A stretch of DNA of 64,000 nucleotides from JAFGPS01 sp964628465. GTDB lineage: Bacteria; Planctomycetota; Phycisphaerae; Sedimentisphaerales; Anaerobacaceae. How positions within the stretch are numbered: position 1 is the first letter of the stretch; every line of letters begins with the position of its first letter. The stretch spans positions 45,714 to 109,713 of the forward strand of contig CAZVOA010000008.1 of NCBI GenBank assembly GCA_964628465.1, in the 5' to 3' direction. The notes beneath the pieces were generated by a model, which was not told the DNA's origin, did not search any database, and was given only the letters and a program-made list of their open reading frames with translations. Below are positions 26,634 to 36,122 of the stretch, piece by piece. The position numbers and the translations under genes were made by a program.

Positions 26634-27383
26634 TTAAAGTTGTATTTTTGAGAAGATGTAGCTGCCTATTATCATAATAAAGGTTGTGATTGAGCCGAGA
26701 ACGATAAGGTCGGTTGCAATTCCGAAATGATGCACACTTATAAGCGTTTCTCTCAAGCCGTCAATGCCGTAAGATAGCGGATTAATCTTCGTAATAATCC
26801 GAAGCGGAGCCGGTATATTGTCATCTAATGGGAACAATGCACCGGAAAGGAAGAACAGCGGCATAATTAAAAAGTTGATGATTAACTGGAAGCCGTGGAA
26901 ATCCTCCATTAACGACGCAATCGCGGTTCCGAGTGCAGTAAACAGCAGAGCAATCAGGAAAATGAAAACCAGCGCCAACGGCATCATCGCACTGAACTGC
27001 GGCCTGAATCCGATTGCTAACGAAATGACCAGAATTATTAAGCCCTGGCACGCGGCGATTGTTGCCCCGCCGAGTGTCCTGCCGAGCATAATATTGATGC
27101 GCGAAGTCGGGGCAACGAGCGTTTCTTTCAGGAAGCCGAACTGCCTGTCCCAGATGATTTCGATTCCGGAAAACGTGCCTGTAAAAATGATTCCCATCGC
27201 GATTATGCCGGGAGCGAGAAAGTTGATATAGTTACCTTCGCCGGCTTTCTGGTAAATTCTGCCCATACCGAAACCCAGCGCGAGCAGGAACAATAACGGC
27301 TGCCCCAGTGAGCCGATGATTCGAGCTTTTGAGCGAAAATAACGTTTAATCTGCCTTAGCCATAAAATATATATCGTTGTCAT
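26634..27383 (-). CDS. ABC-2 type permease (DrrB/NodJ-like exporter, 249 aa)
   Basis: Six-helix ABC-2 permease with the family motif near the C-terminus, KINPLSYGIDGLRETLISVH. The start ATG at 27383 overlaps the stop of the ATPase gene as ATGA and has GGAGAAGG upstream; an in-frame start 18 bases earlier is less likely. It pairs with the ATPase at 27380-28204 as a two-gene exporter of the daunorubicin/nodulation type. The substrate is unknown. Its 3' end has a diverged relic copy at 24092-24274. Confidence 0.9.
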   Translation of the reverse strand: MTTIYILWLRQIKRYFRSKARIIGSLGQPLLFLLALGFGMGRIYQKAGEGNYINFLAPGIIAMGIIFTGTFSGIEIIWDRQFGFLKETLVAPTSRINIMLGRTLGGATIAACQGLIILVISLAIGFRPQFSAMMPLALVFIFLIALLFTALGTAIASLMEDFHGFQLIINFLIMPLFFLSGALFPLDDNIPAPLRIITKINPLSYGIDGLRETLISVHHFGIATDLIVLGSITTFIMIIGSYIFSKIQL

Positions 27384-28204
27384 CCTCGTTTCCTTCTCCA
27401 CATCCGCCTGCCGATTCTCATCTTATCGAGCGCGTCGGCGGATTCGCTGCGAATAGTCATGCCGGTCAATTTGAGGAACGCTTCTTCGAGAGAAGATGTG
27501 CCGGTTCGCTCTTTCAATTCGCCGGAAGTTCCCTGCGCGACAATTTTGCCATGGTCGATGATTGCGATTTTCCGTGCGACTTTTTCCGCTTCTTCCATGT
27601 AATGCGTTGTCAGGAAAACGGTCATATTCTCTTTTTCGTTGAGCTTGTTTATATGGCTCCAGATGTGGTTCCTTGTTTGCGGATCAAGCCCGAGAGTCGG
27701 CTCGTCAAGGAACAGGATTTTGGGGTGGTGTATCAAACCTCGCGCGACTTCGAGCCTTCTGCTCATGCCGCCGGAGAATGTTTTTACTAAGTCATTTCGC
27801 CTGTCCCAAAGCTCTACGAATTTCAGAAGTTCTTCGATTCTTTGCCTGCGAATATCTTTTGGAACTTTATACAAAACGCCGTGAAATTCCATGTTTTCCC
27901 ATGCGGTCAATTCATCGTCGAGGCTCGGATCCTGAAAAACTATTCCGAAACTCTTGCGGATGTTGTCCTGTTGAGTTGATGGATCATAGCCGTTGATGCG
28001 GATGTGCCCGCTTGTTGGATTGAGCAGAGTAGTAAGCATTTTTATCGTAGTAGTTTTACCCGCACCGTTGGGACCGAGAAACGCGAAAATTTCTCCCTGC
28101 ATGATTGAAAATGAAATATCATCAACGGCGGCGATATCGCCGAATTTCTTCGTCAGATTTGTTACTTCGATTATATTCATGTTTTCAGTTGAAATATTAC
28201 TCAT
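27380..28204 (-). CDS. ABC transporter ATP-binding protein (DrrA-like, 274 aa)
   Basis: Exporter ATPase with Walker A GPNGAGKTT, Q-loop IVFQDPSLDDELT, signature FSGGMSRR, Walker B ILFLDEP followed by TLGLDPQTR, and switch His in TTHYMEEA. The C-terminal GTSSLEEAFLKLTG is the typical end of DrrA-type proteins. The start is uncertain: ATG at 28204 (MSNIST) is given; a TTG at 28249 or an ATG at 28180 are also in frame and none has a good ribosome site. It is coupled by ATGA to the permease gene. Confidence 0.9.
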   Translation of the reverse strand: MSNISTENMNIIEVTNLTKKFGDIAAVDDISFSIMQGEIFAFLGPNGAGKTTTIKMLTTLLNPTSGHIRINGYDPSTQQDNIRKSFGIVFQDPSLDDELTAWENMEFHGVLYKVPKDIRRQRIEELLKFVELWDRRNDLVKTFSGGMSRRLEVARGLIHHPKILFLDEPTLGLDPQTRNHIWSHINKLNEKENMTVFLTTHYMEEAEKVARKIAIIDHGKIVAQGTSGELKERTGTSSLEEAFLKLTGMTIRSESADALDKMRIGRRMWRRKRG

Positions 28205-28504
28205 AACTTTAACTACAGATGGACTGAATTTAACTTTATTATCAGCCAAACAATTCTTTTACTAAGTTTCATGCCGAAAAACAAGAAAATACTTTTTAAT
28301 TATTACCAAAACCGAGGGATACAGCCGAGGGAGCTTTGGGTGAGAATACCGAAAAAATAACTTAAAATTAAAAACTAAAAACCAGGCACTAACAAAAATC
28401 TTCGCGGGGGATTAAAATATTTCTGTCTTTCTTCTCAATTTATTAGTAAGGTATCCCCAGATAATCGCTGTCGTTCACCCTCTTGCGTTTTTCTAACATT
28501 ATAA

Positions 28505-30220
28505 CTAATAATGCAATTGTTGCCTCATTAAAGGTTTTATATGAAAGAGTTGTTCTATGAATAATTTTGTTTGTTCTTTGTGAGCTTTTATAACAGCATC
28601 AATTAATGATTTCTGTGTTAAATTATATCCTATATTTAACTTGTAAAAGTTACGTAGTTTTCCAAGTCCCTCTTTTCCAGCAATTATCAAATGTCTTTTT
28701 GTTTTATTTTTCCAACATTTATCAAAAATAGGTTTATATTGTTTAACTATGCTTTTGGGATCTATTTTGGGCTCGACAAACCGTTCATGAAGTGTTTGAT
28801 AACTTCCAAAGCAATCGTACTCGATATCATTAAAAACATCACTCCAATATTTAGAGAATTTTTTCTTTAGATTTGATGGGATAAGTATTTCTAATATTTC
28901 AGGTGTAAGAAATATATTTTCTATTTCTTTCCCAGGTGTAAAAATGGTTCTAATATTATGATTCTTCATTTTTTCATAAATTGAACTTAGATAATTTTGG
29001 GGATAATAGTCTCTATCAAGTAGCATTGTGTGAGAGGTAGTACACCCAAGCAATAATTCATAAGCTTCTTTATAAGCAATTGTTTTATAATATTCACTTA
29101 TTCCATGAAGAGGAATATTAAATACTCTTTTTTTGATACCAAGAACTTCTGATAGATTATTAATTATCGAAAAATCAAATGTATCTTCAGTGTACATTAT
29201 TAAATCATAACTCTGGAATTGAGAGGCTATAAGATTAAAATTACTCCCAATTCTTGAACGTATCAGATCAAGAGCTACTCTATCTTTAGTAGTTTTCATA
29301 AGAGGCTTTCGTTCCTGCTTTTGAACATGAATAATGTGACTCACATTTACATTGTTCATTAATTCAACCGAGTGAGTTGCAATAATAGAACTTTGATTAT
29401 GATAATCATTTAAAATACGCAATAAATCATTTTGTTTCTCAGGATGCAGATTAATTTCTGGTTCATCTAAAACAAGTATAGATGAGGATCTAAGACGCAC
29501 TAAATGTGTAACAATTTGAAACCATACTTGTAGTCCCTGACCAGCCCAAGCAATTTCTCTTTCTATCCTGCCTTCCTTGTAAAAACATTTTAACAGATTA
29601 TCTTCATGGTCATGATTACAATCAAGAAGTTCTATTGATGGCCATGATTCTTTGATTATGCTTTGAACTGTTTTGTATTCATCATGACTAAGAATTTGCA
29701 CTAAATGATTTCGCAGATGTCTTGGAGCTAAATTTGTTTCAATACTTTTTTTGATGTGTTCTTCACTTAGAATCTCTTCGTTTTCAGCCAGAGGACCTAA
29801 GGGAGGAATAATTCCTAAGACATTATTTAAATCATGCGGAATAAAACCTCCTATATAATCAGTATATACCATATCCATTTCTGCATCAAGAATCATGGTC
29901 ATTTCAAATCCATCATTTAAAATAACTTTAATTTTTGCTTTTGTTCCTTGATAGTTATGAAGCATTCTACCAATATTAAGGTTTTGAATATCTTGCTGTG
30001 GGAGACGATAGTATTCGTTATTATCAATTAAAACAAGATGTCGCTTTTTTCCAACGCTATTAAATGCAGAATTTATCAATTTTAAAGCAAAAATAATATT
30101 GGATTTTCCCTCATTATTTTTTCCAGTTAGTAGAATACATGTTTGTTCTTCTTGATCAAACGTTATTTGATAAGATTTAAAAGGACCGAAATTTTCAAGA
30201 AAAAGATTTTTAATTCTCAT
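28505..30220 (-). CDS. AAA ATPase with TOPRIM-like C-terminus (OLD-family-like, 571 aa)
   Basis: The ATPase half begins MRIKNLFLENFGPFKSYQIT, with Walker A GKNNEGKS at 33-40, Walker B SSILVLDEPEINLHP near 245, and a D-loop/His switch SIIATHSVELMN near 275. The C-terminal half has the elements of a TOPRIM nuclease: an acidic strand (IMYTED near 340), LLDRD near 395 (DxD), and GKEIENIFL near 425. Such proteins are OLD-type ATP-dependent nucleases, some of them phage-defence effectors (GajA-like). It stands alone: no UvrD-like helicase or retron lies beside it, so a class-1 OLD is the nearest match. The gene is AT-richer than its neighbours by eye, which hints at transfer. Confidence 0.8.
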   Translation of the reverse strand: MRIKNLFLENFGPFKSYQITFDQEEQTCILLTGKNNEGKSNIIFALKLINSAFNSVGKKRHLVLIDNNEYYRLPQQDIQNLNIGRMLHNYQGTKAKIKVILNDGFEMTMILDAEMDMVYTDYIGGFIPHDLNNVLGIIPPLGPLAENEEILSEEHIKKSIETNLAPRHLRNHLVQILSHDEYKTVQSIIKESWPSIELLDCNHDHEDNLLKCFYKEGRIEREIAWAGQGLQVWFQIVTHLVRLRSSSILVLDEPEINLHPEKQNDLLRILNDYHNQSSIIATHSVELMNNVNVSHIIHVQKQERKPLMKTTKDRVALDLIRSRIGSNFNLIASQFQSYDLIMYTEDTFDFSIINNLSEVLGIKKRVFNIPLHGISEYYKTIAYKEAYELLLGCTTSHTMLLDRDYYPQNYLSSIYEKMKNHNIRTIFTPGKEIENIFLTPEILEILIPSNLKKKFSKYWSDVFNDIEYDCFGSYQTLHERFVEPKIDPKSIVKQYKPIFDKCWKNKTKRHLIIAGKEGLGKLRNFYKLNIGYNLTQKSLIDAVIKAHKEQTKLFIEQLFHIKPLMRQQLHY

Positions 30221-30841
30221 ATGTTATAACTTTAAACAACCCGATTATTACAATATATACTTTCATAAATTCGGATTCACTATATTTATTTTTCAGATTA
30301 TTTCACTTCTTTGCCCTAAACATCAGGATATTTTCGCAAGTTGTATTTTATATTATAGATAGTTATTGTGCAATAGTAATACTTTTATTTTTAGACAGGC
30401 CCCTTGGGCTCCAAGGGAGATTTACAAAGATAATATTTCCTGTTTATCTTCCTCGGAGTCCAAGGGACTTTTAATATTTTATTTTCTCTGTGTTCTCTGA
30501 GACCTCTGTGGCTAAAAAATAGAATACTGGATTCCCGCCGGAGTTTACCCCATGGGGGCGGGAATGACAAAGTCCATAATCTGCGACAATCTGCGTTCAT
30601 CTGCGGATAAGAAATATTTGGTTGTAGTTGAGACGTGATGGGCTTTTTGTGGCTCAAAACATCCTATCTTAACATGTGTTATTTTTTGTGGTTTATAATT
30701 ATGAACTTTGCTATAATGCCAGAAGTAATAAAGGTAGTATTTATTTTGCAAAATAGCATTTTTTAACAAAAAGTGCATAGGCGCATAAGTGCAAAAGTTC
30801 ATAAGTCTTTTGTTCTTTAGCACTTATGCCCTTATATTTTT
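30221..30841. other. Intergenic region packed with short repeats
   Basis: No convincing gene in these 621 bases. Several self-complementary units lie in it: CCCTTGG/CCAAGGG at 30401-30417; an AGCCACAGAG-type unit at 30485-30513 (minus sense), shared with 52501-52577; ATTCCCGCC/GGCGGGAAT, a perfect 9-bp stem, at 30531-30565; an ATCCGCAGAT/GAACGCAGATT unit at 30577-30607 (minus sense), shared with 35231-35262; and the GCATAAGTGC hairpin at 30783-30829. Short frames through it simply translate these repeats. Confidence 0.75.
30783..30829. repeat. Inverted repeat just before dxs
   Basis: GCATAAGTGC (30783-30792) and GCACTTATGC (30820-30829) are perfect 10-bp inverse copies with a 27-base loop. 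The unit ends 12 bases before the dxs start codon, in place of a ribosome site. A related unit with the same GCATAAGTGCAA core lies at 39874-39917. Confidence 0.75.
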
Positions 30842-32758
30842 ATGAGTAATTTTCTTGAACATATAAACAGCCCGGCTGATGTGAAAAAATTATCCGTTCC
30901 GCAGCTCGTCGAATTGGCTGATGAAATACGAAATTATATAATAGAATGTGTTAGCAAGACCGGCGGCCACCTGGCCAGTAATCTCGGCGTAGTCGAACTT
31001 ACCCTCGCGCTGCATTGCGTTTTCGATTTCCAATCGGATAAACTCCTCTGGGACGTGGGCCATCAATGCTACACGCATAAAATAATTACCGGCAGGAAAG
31101 AACCATTTGCAAATCTTCGTCACGCCGAAGGTGTAAGCGGCTTTCCAAATCCGGCAGAGAGCGATTACGACCAGTTCATGGTCGGTCACGCAGGTACGGC
31201 TATTACAACCGCTATCGGTATGGCACTCGGCGAGCAGATAAAAACTGAACAGAACAAAACGAATAAAGCTGACGAACCAAAAATCGTTTCGGTAGTCGGT
31301 GACGCATGTATCGTGAACGGGACATCGTTCGAGGGTCTGAACAATCTCGGTCTCGTTAAAAGACAAATGCTCATCGTACTAAATGACAATTCGATGGCGA
31401 TAGACGCGACGGTCGGCGCGATGGCGAAATATTTCTCGAAAGTAAGGCTCAGCCAGACTTATGAGGATTTGCGAAAGACTACAAGTAATATTCTCGAACA
31501 CATGCCGATATTCGGTAAAAGCGTTGAAGAAGCACTTGAGCGTTTTAAGAAAGGCATCAGAATGGCGCTGCCCGCGAGCCAGATGTTCGAGAGCATGAAT
31601 ATTCCATATTTCGGCCCGGTCGATGGTCACGATATCGGCTCGCTGATTCAATTGTTCGAGGGATTGTCGGAACTGAACCACCCTGTTATTCTGCATGTTT
31701 ATACGAAGAAAGGCAAAGGTTTCAGCCCTGCCGACCAGACACCGGCGCAATTTCACTCCACCGGCCCGTTCAAATTGAACGGAGATGGTGACGCGATAGA
31801 ACCGCCTTCCCAGCCGAGTAAATGCACGTTTACAAAATCATTCGGCAACCATCTCGCTGAACTTGCAGAAAAGGATGACAAAATCATAGCGATTACTTCG
31901 GCCATGTGCGACGGCACAGGTTTGAATAATTTCAAGGAAAGGCATCCGGGCAGATTCTATGATGTAGGAATCGCCGAAAGTGCCGCCGTTGACATCGCGG
32001 CCGGACTGGCGAAAACCGGGTACAAGCCGGTTGTGTGTATTTATTCGACCTTCCTCCAGAGAGGCTTCGACCAGATTGCGCAGGACGTCGCGCTGCAAAA
32101 TCTGCCTGTAATATTCTGCATTGACAGAGCGGGCCTTGTCGGCTCAGACGGCCCAACGCATCACGGCCTGCTCGATATCGGTTTTCTGCGGATGATTCCT
32201 AATCTCGTTCTAATCGCGCCGGCAAACGATACCGAAATGAAACTCGCTCTCGAATTCGCGCTGAATCATAAAACTCCAGTCGCTATCAGGTATCCGAAAG
32301 ATAATGTCCCCGATGACAACCAGGTTCCATCGGCATGCAAGAAACCGTTCGAGGAAGGAAAGAGTGTCACTGTAAAAACACATAAGGACTCGAATATAGA
32401 TATAGTTGCATACGGAAGCTTGTTGACACAGGCGCTCGAAGCGGAAGAAATTCTCGCGAAAGAAGGAATTCACGCGAACGTAATTAACGCAAGGTTCGCA
32501 GCTCCGATTGACGATAAAATTATTAACCTGATAAAACAGGGCAAAAAAATAATTACCGTCGAGGACCATACAATCGAGTGCGGCTTCGGTTCGGCTGTTC
32601 TCGAACTGGCCGTACAGAGCAGCCACGCGGTGAAAAATATAAAAATACTTGGTACTCCAAGAAGATTTATCGGACATGACTTAAGAAATACACAAATTTC
32701 TCTGACTGGAATAAGCACTGAAAAAATTGTCGAGGCGGCAAGAGAATTAGCTCGTTAG
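30842..32758 (+). CDS. dxs: 1-deoxy-D-xylulose-5-phosphate synthase (638 aa)
   Basis: First enzyme of the MEP isoprenoid pathway: thiamine-diphosphate-dependent condensation of pyruvate and glyceraldehyde 3-phosphate. Landmarks are SKTGGHLASNLGVVELT near 38, WDVGHQCYTHKI, the cofactor loop VVGDACIVNGTSFEGLNN then LIVLNDNSMAID (about 150-185), and the transketolase C-half IDRAGLVGSDGPTHHG near 430. The usual GDGA of the cofactor motif reads GDAC here. Full length. No Shine-Dalgarno site is visible; a palindromic repeat sits directly upstream. It is followed by nadK after 14 bases. Confidence 0.96.
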   Translation: MSNFLEHINSPADVKKLSVPQLVELADEIRNYIIECVSKTGGHLASNLGVVELTLALHCVFDFQSDKLLWDVGHQCYTHKIITGRKEPFANLRHAEGVSGFPNPAESDYDQFMVGHAGTAITTAIGMALGEQIKTEQNKTNKADEPKIVSVVGDACIVNGTSFEGLNNLGLVKRQMLIVLNDNSMAIDATVGAMAKYFSKVRLSQTYEDLRKTTSNILEHMPIFGKSVEEALERFKKGIRMALPASQMFESMNIPYFGPVDGHDIGSLIQLFEGLSELNHPVILHVYTKKGKGFSPADQTPAQFHSTGPFKLNGDGDAIEPPSQPSKCTFTKSFGNHLAELAEKDDKIIAITSAMCDGTGLNNFKERHPGRFYDVGIAESAAVDIAAGLAKTGYKPVVCIYSTFLQRGFDQIAQDVALQNLPVIFCIDRAGLVGSDGPTHHGLLDIGFLRMIPNLVLIAPANDTEMKLALEFALNHKTPVAIRYPKDNVPDDNQVPSACKKPFEEGKSVTVKTHKDSNIDIVAYGSLLTQALEAEEILAKEGIHANVINARFAAPIDDKIINLIKQGKKIITVEDHTIECGFGSAVLELAVQSSHAVKNIKILGTPRRFIGHDLRNTQISLTGISTEKIVEAARELAR

Positions 32759-32772
32759 TGAGAGGACTGAAA

Positions 32773-33693
32773 ATGGAAAAGTTGACGAAGCTTGTTATAT
32801 TCGGCGATCCGCAAAAGAGCGGCGTAACCGAAGCTATTGGCCAATTTACTGATTTCGCGAGGGAAAAGACCAATATAATCGGCAATTATAATGTTATGGA
32901 GCTTCATACTTCATCCTTAAATTATGACAGCCGTGTGAATCCGTTGAAAGCTGAAATTCAAAACGTTCTCAAAGAATGCGATTTCGCGGTTGTCTTCGGC
33001 GGCGACGGCAGCATTATCTGTACGGCGAGAGTTGTAAGCGAAGCAAATGTTCCCGTCATTGGTGTCAACGTCGGCAAGCTCGGCTTTCTCGCTGAATTCA
33101 GCGTAGAAGAACTGAAAACGCTGTTTCCGAAGATTATCGAAGGTGAGATTCAAATCGAAAAACGAATGATGCTCGACTGCCGGGTTTTACATCCCAAGTC
33201 AGAAAACAGCGGCGAAGAAAAGTTCTGCGCCTCGGCAATTAATGACGTTTACATTACCGCCGGGCCTCCGTTCAGAATGATTGAGTTGAAGATTCATGTT
33301 GACGGCCAGCCGTTAGTGGGATGCGTAAGCGACGGACTGATTATTTCCACACCGACCGGCTCAACGGCCTATAATCTTTCAGCAGGCGGGCCTATTGTCT
33401 CATCGAAAATGGATGCGATAGTCATTACACCGATTTGCCCGCACTCACTGGCTTTCCGCCCGATTGTGATAAACGCGCAAAGCACAATAGAGGTAATCGG
33501 CCTGCGCGTCAACGAAGGCACGACATTATCGGTAGATGGCCAGATCTCGCTGAAATTTTCGAGTCACGAAACACTGAAAATCAGCAGGAAAAGCGGCTCA
33601 TTTCTGATTGTCAAAAATCCGCTTTTAAGCCAATGGGATACATTAGCCGCTAAACTGGGATGGGGTGAAAAGCCGAAATACAATAAGAATTAA
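32773..33693 (+). CDS. nadK: NAD kinase (306 aa)
   Basis: Phosphorylates NAD to NADP in the cytoplasm. GGDGS at residues 76-80 and TPTGSTAYNLSAGGPIV near 195-211 are the two diagnostic motifs, with a conserved ICPHSLAFRPIV block after them. I chose the ATG at 32773, which has GAGAGGA 7 bases upstream; a GTG at 32758 would overlap the dxs stop codon and place that site inside the gene. Cotranscribed with dxs; NADPH is used by the next enzyme of that pathway. Confidence 0.95.
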   Translation: MEKLTKLVIFGDPQKSGVTEAIGQFTDFAREKTNIIGNYNVMELHTSSLNYDSRVNPLKAEIQNVLKECDFAVVFGGDGSIICTARVVSEANVPVIGVNVGKLGFLAEFSVEELKTLFPKIIEGEIQIEKRMMLDCRVLHPKSENSGEEKFCASAINDVYITAGPPFRMIELKIHVDGQPLVGCVSDGLIISTPTGSTAYNLSAGGPIVSSKMDAIVITPICPHSLAFRPIVINAQSTIEVIGLRVNEGTTLSVDGQISLKFSSHETLKISRKSGSFLIVKNPLLSQWDTLAAKLGWGEKPKYNKN

Positions 33694-33730
33694 CAATAAG
33701 ATTTATTGTATTTTGCAGGTATTCCGCATT

Positions 33731-35131
33731 ATGAGAAAAAGGTTGTTTTGTATCGCCGCGTTCGTGCTTGTTTGCTTATGCGTTTCCACGATATATGCGC
33801 AAATGCCCTACGGTTCCAACCAGGGAACGAATACAAACTCCGGCATGTCCGGCCTCAACTCGTTTATGAGGAATTCCTCGCAGGGAGATGGCCTGTCAAA
33901 ATACCTGACCAACAATAATTCGACTAATCGAAACAATCCATCTCATACAGCGACCGAAGCCGCATCGCAGCAGAGCGGGACGGGACTTTCTTATTTGAAT
34001 TCTCCTTTACTCGGCACAACACAGGCAGGAAATCTCTCGCAAAACAAATCGTATCAGTCTGGTTTGCCGAATACGAGCGGCTTGGGCGGCTCGAATTCAC
34101 TTTCGCAACAGTACCTTTCCCAGTCATCGCAAACGCAGAATTTACTGAGCGATTATAATCTTCAGAATAATCGTCAGCCGCAAACAAATCAGGAAGACAT
34201 CACGCAAGCACTGACAAATATTATGGCTCAGATTAATTCTTTGCAGCAGAAAATAGATGCTGTTGGTAACAACAATAACGCCCCGCCGGTGAGCAGTACG
34301 AACCGCTTTATAAATACTTCCAGCCCGATTAACCTTGCCGCACCGAGTGACATGTATTCGGGAATGGAAAGTAATTCCGGCGGCTATTCAAGAAATAATT
34401 CGAGCCAGAGCATGTATCAGTCCGGCATAGATTCGTCTTCTTCGCGGATGGTTACGCCGCAGTATGACTTAAACAATTACGCGAACACAAAGCAGCAGAA
34501 TTCTTCTAACAATTCGCTCGACGAGATAAAAGCCAAGCTCGATGAAATGTCGAGGTCGATTGATACGCATATGCAAACGAATAATAATACAAGCGGCTAC
34601 GCTGCGGTAAATCCTTCACGCAATGTTGAGCCGCAGAATAATGATTTTCGTTCATATTCGCAATCGCAGTTCGACAGATATTATAACACTGGGCAGGACC
34701 AGCTCAGACGCGGCAATTATTACGAAGCGGCTGATTCGTTTACGCTCGCTTGTGTTTACGAGCCGGAGAATCCGGTTTGCTACGCCGGGCAGGGACACGC
34801 CTTGTTCGCAGCCGGACAGTTCGTCAGCAGTGCGTTATATATTATCAGGGCGATAGAACTGAACCCGGACTATATGCAAACCAATACCGACCTTATGTTG
34901 ATTATCGGCAGCCGTGACGTTGTATTGTCGAGAACTAATGAGCTTGAGCAATTGCTGAGAAAGGCCCCCGCATCCGGCTTGCAGATTCTCGCCGCTTACG
35001 TATATTACAGAACAGGCAGACTGGCCGAAGCAAGACAAATAATCAACGCCGTCTATCAGGAAACCCCAAACTCAAGAGCCGCCATCGCTCTTAAAATAGC
35101 GATAGACACAAAAATTAATTATGCACGATGA
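33731..35131 (+). CDS. Secreted TPR-repeat protein with Ser/Asn/Gln-rich middle (466 aa)
   Basis: The signal peptide MRKRLFCIAAFVLVCLCVST is followed by IYAQ, a likely cleavage site. About 270 residues of low-complexity Ser/Asn/Gln/Gly sequence follow, with a short coiled-coil patch (ITQALTNIMAQINSLQQKID). The C-terminal 130 residues carry two or three TPR units (YEAADSFTLACVYEPENPVC, LYIIRAIELNPDYMQTN). The ATG at 33731 fits the signal peptide; a frame back to 33665 would add an unlikely 22-residue leader overlapping nadK. It may be cotranscribed with dxs-nadK. Probably a periplasmic or surface scaffold; no function is assigned. Confidence 0.8.
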   Translation: MRKRLFCIAAFVLVCLCVSTIYAQMPYGSNQGTNTNSGMSGLNSFMRNSSQGDGLSKYLTNNNSTNRNNPSHTATEAASQQSGTGLSYLNSPLLGTTQAGNLSQNKSYQSGLPNTSGLGGSNSLSQQYLSQSSQTQNLLSDYNLQNNRQPQTNQEDITQALTNIMAQINSLQQKIDAVGNNNNAPPVSSTNRFINTSSPINLAAPSDMYSGMESNSGGYSRNNSSQSMYQSGIDSSSSRMVTPQYDLNNYANTKQQNSSNNSLDEIKAKLDEMSRSIDTHMQTNNNTSGYAAVNPSRNVEPQNNDFRSYSQSQFDRYYNTGQDQLRRGNYYEAADSFTLACVYEPENPVCYAGQGHALFAAGQFVSSALYIIRAIELNPDYMQTNTDLMLIIGSRDVVLSRTNELEQLLRKAPASGLQILAAYVYYRTGRLAEARQIINAVYQETPNSRAAIALKIAIDTKINYAR

Positions 35132-35634
35132 TAGCCGAGTCACGAGAGAAGAGGGACGATGGACGAGTGACGAAATTCTTACTGTAAAAAAACGTAGGGT
35201 GCGTTAAAACGCACCATTTCAGACATTATTATCCGCAGATATTCGCAGATGAACGCAGATTAATTGAATCAAAAATCTTTACTATATACGCTCTTTTTTA
35301 ACGCAATACTCATCACGCACAAAGCAAAACGAGTTACCTCAAGCGAAGGCGTTGAGAACGGAAAGAAAAACAGAACAAATAATAGAGTCATTAAGTAAAA
35401 TTGTCCTTGCAAATCCTCAATCCCAAAAATAAAATATGGTAGTAAAGTGAAATTACTTTGATTTGAGCACCATGACTATGAGATTTATATTGAATTGACA
35501 CCGACGGGGACGGAGTCTGAGCATTTGATAGTTCTTATCTTTTGCAGACATTTGTTGTCAATAACAAAATATCTATTATCATTAGGGAATATTAACGGTA
35601 AAAGGATATAATAACTTGTTAGAAGGGAGCAACC
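35132..35634. other. Intergenic region with several repeat units
   Basis: No gene seen. It holds an R1 hairpin (35194-35215), a unit ATCCGCAGAT...GAACGCAGATTA (35231-35262) shared in reverse with 30577-30607, and CGCAATACTCATCACGCA (35301-35318), akin to part of the leader at 21034-21080. The last 250 bases have no recognisable structure, and the promoter for the next gene was not resolved. Confidence 0.65.
35194..35215. repeat. Family R1 palindromic repeat (copy 3)
   Basis: GTAGGGTGCGTTAAAACGCACC: GGTGCGTT and AACGCACC pair with almost no loop. It shares GTAGGGTGCG with the copy at 8730-8755 (minus sense). Confidence 0.75.
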
Positions 35635-36084
35635 ATGAAATTGTTTATACTTTGCATATGCATACCCTTATGTCTTCTCTCCGGGTGTACGAAAACACCC
35701 AAAGAGTACTCTACACACGGCATTTCATTGATTACTATGGATTCGAAATGGAAGAATGAATGCAGCGGTATAGATGTTGATGTTCACCGCAAAATGGCCA
35801 ATTGGATTATTAACAATGAAGGAGCCAAGAGTGATCCCACCTATAAAGCCAATTCTAATTCATGGAAGACTGGTAAAAACAAAGAAAACGATCAAAAGGA
35901 GTGTATCATCTCAAGCCTGGAATTCATTGATGCAAACAACAACACCAATATGATTAAGACTATTTGTATTTACGACAAGGGCCTTTTACTGATTGAATGC
36001 ACTTCAACAGATGACCAGACAACAATAGCACTCAGAAATGAGATTGTCAGTACTCTTAATTCAAAAGGTTTCAAATGTATATAA
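35635..36084 (+). CDS. Small lipoprotein of unknown function (149 aa)
   Basis: The signal ends in the lipobox LLSGC (Cys18), so the protein should be lipid-anchored. The mature part has two cysteines and no family I recognise. Segments DVHRKMANWIINNEGAK and TICIYDKGLLLIECTSTDDQ suggest a mixed alpha/beta fold. AGAAGGGAG lies about 8 bases before the ATG. It is the first of three genes in one direction (to 36920), which as a group look different in style from neighbours and may be an acquired cluster. Confidence 0.7.
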   Translation: MKLFILCICIPLCLLSGCTKTPKEYSTHGISLITMDSKWKNECSGIDVDVHRKMANWIINNEGAKSDPTYKANSNSWKTGKNKENDQKECIISSLEFIDANNNTNMIKTICIYDKGLLLIECTSTDDQTTIALRNEIVSTLNSKGFKCI

Positions 36085-36122
36085 AATATGATAACTGTCC
36101 CTAATAAATCGAAGGAAAATTG

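Noticed and set aside
30391..30823. Two overlapping minus-strand frames of 88 and 92 codons
   Set aside because: They translate the palindromic repeats of this gap, have no ribosome sites and show no protein-like composition.
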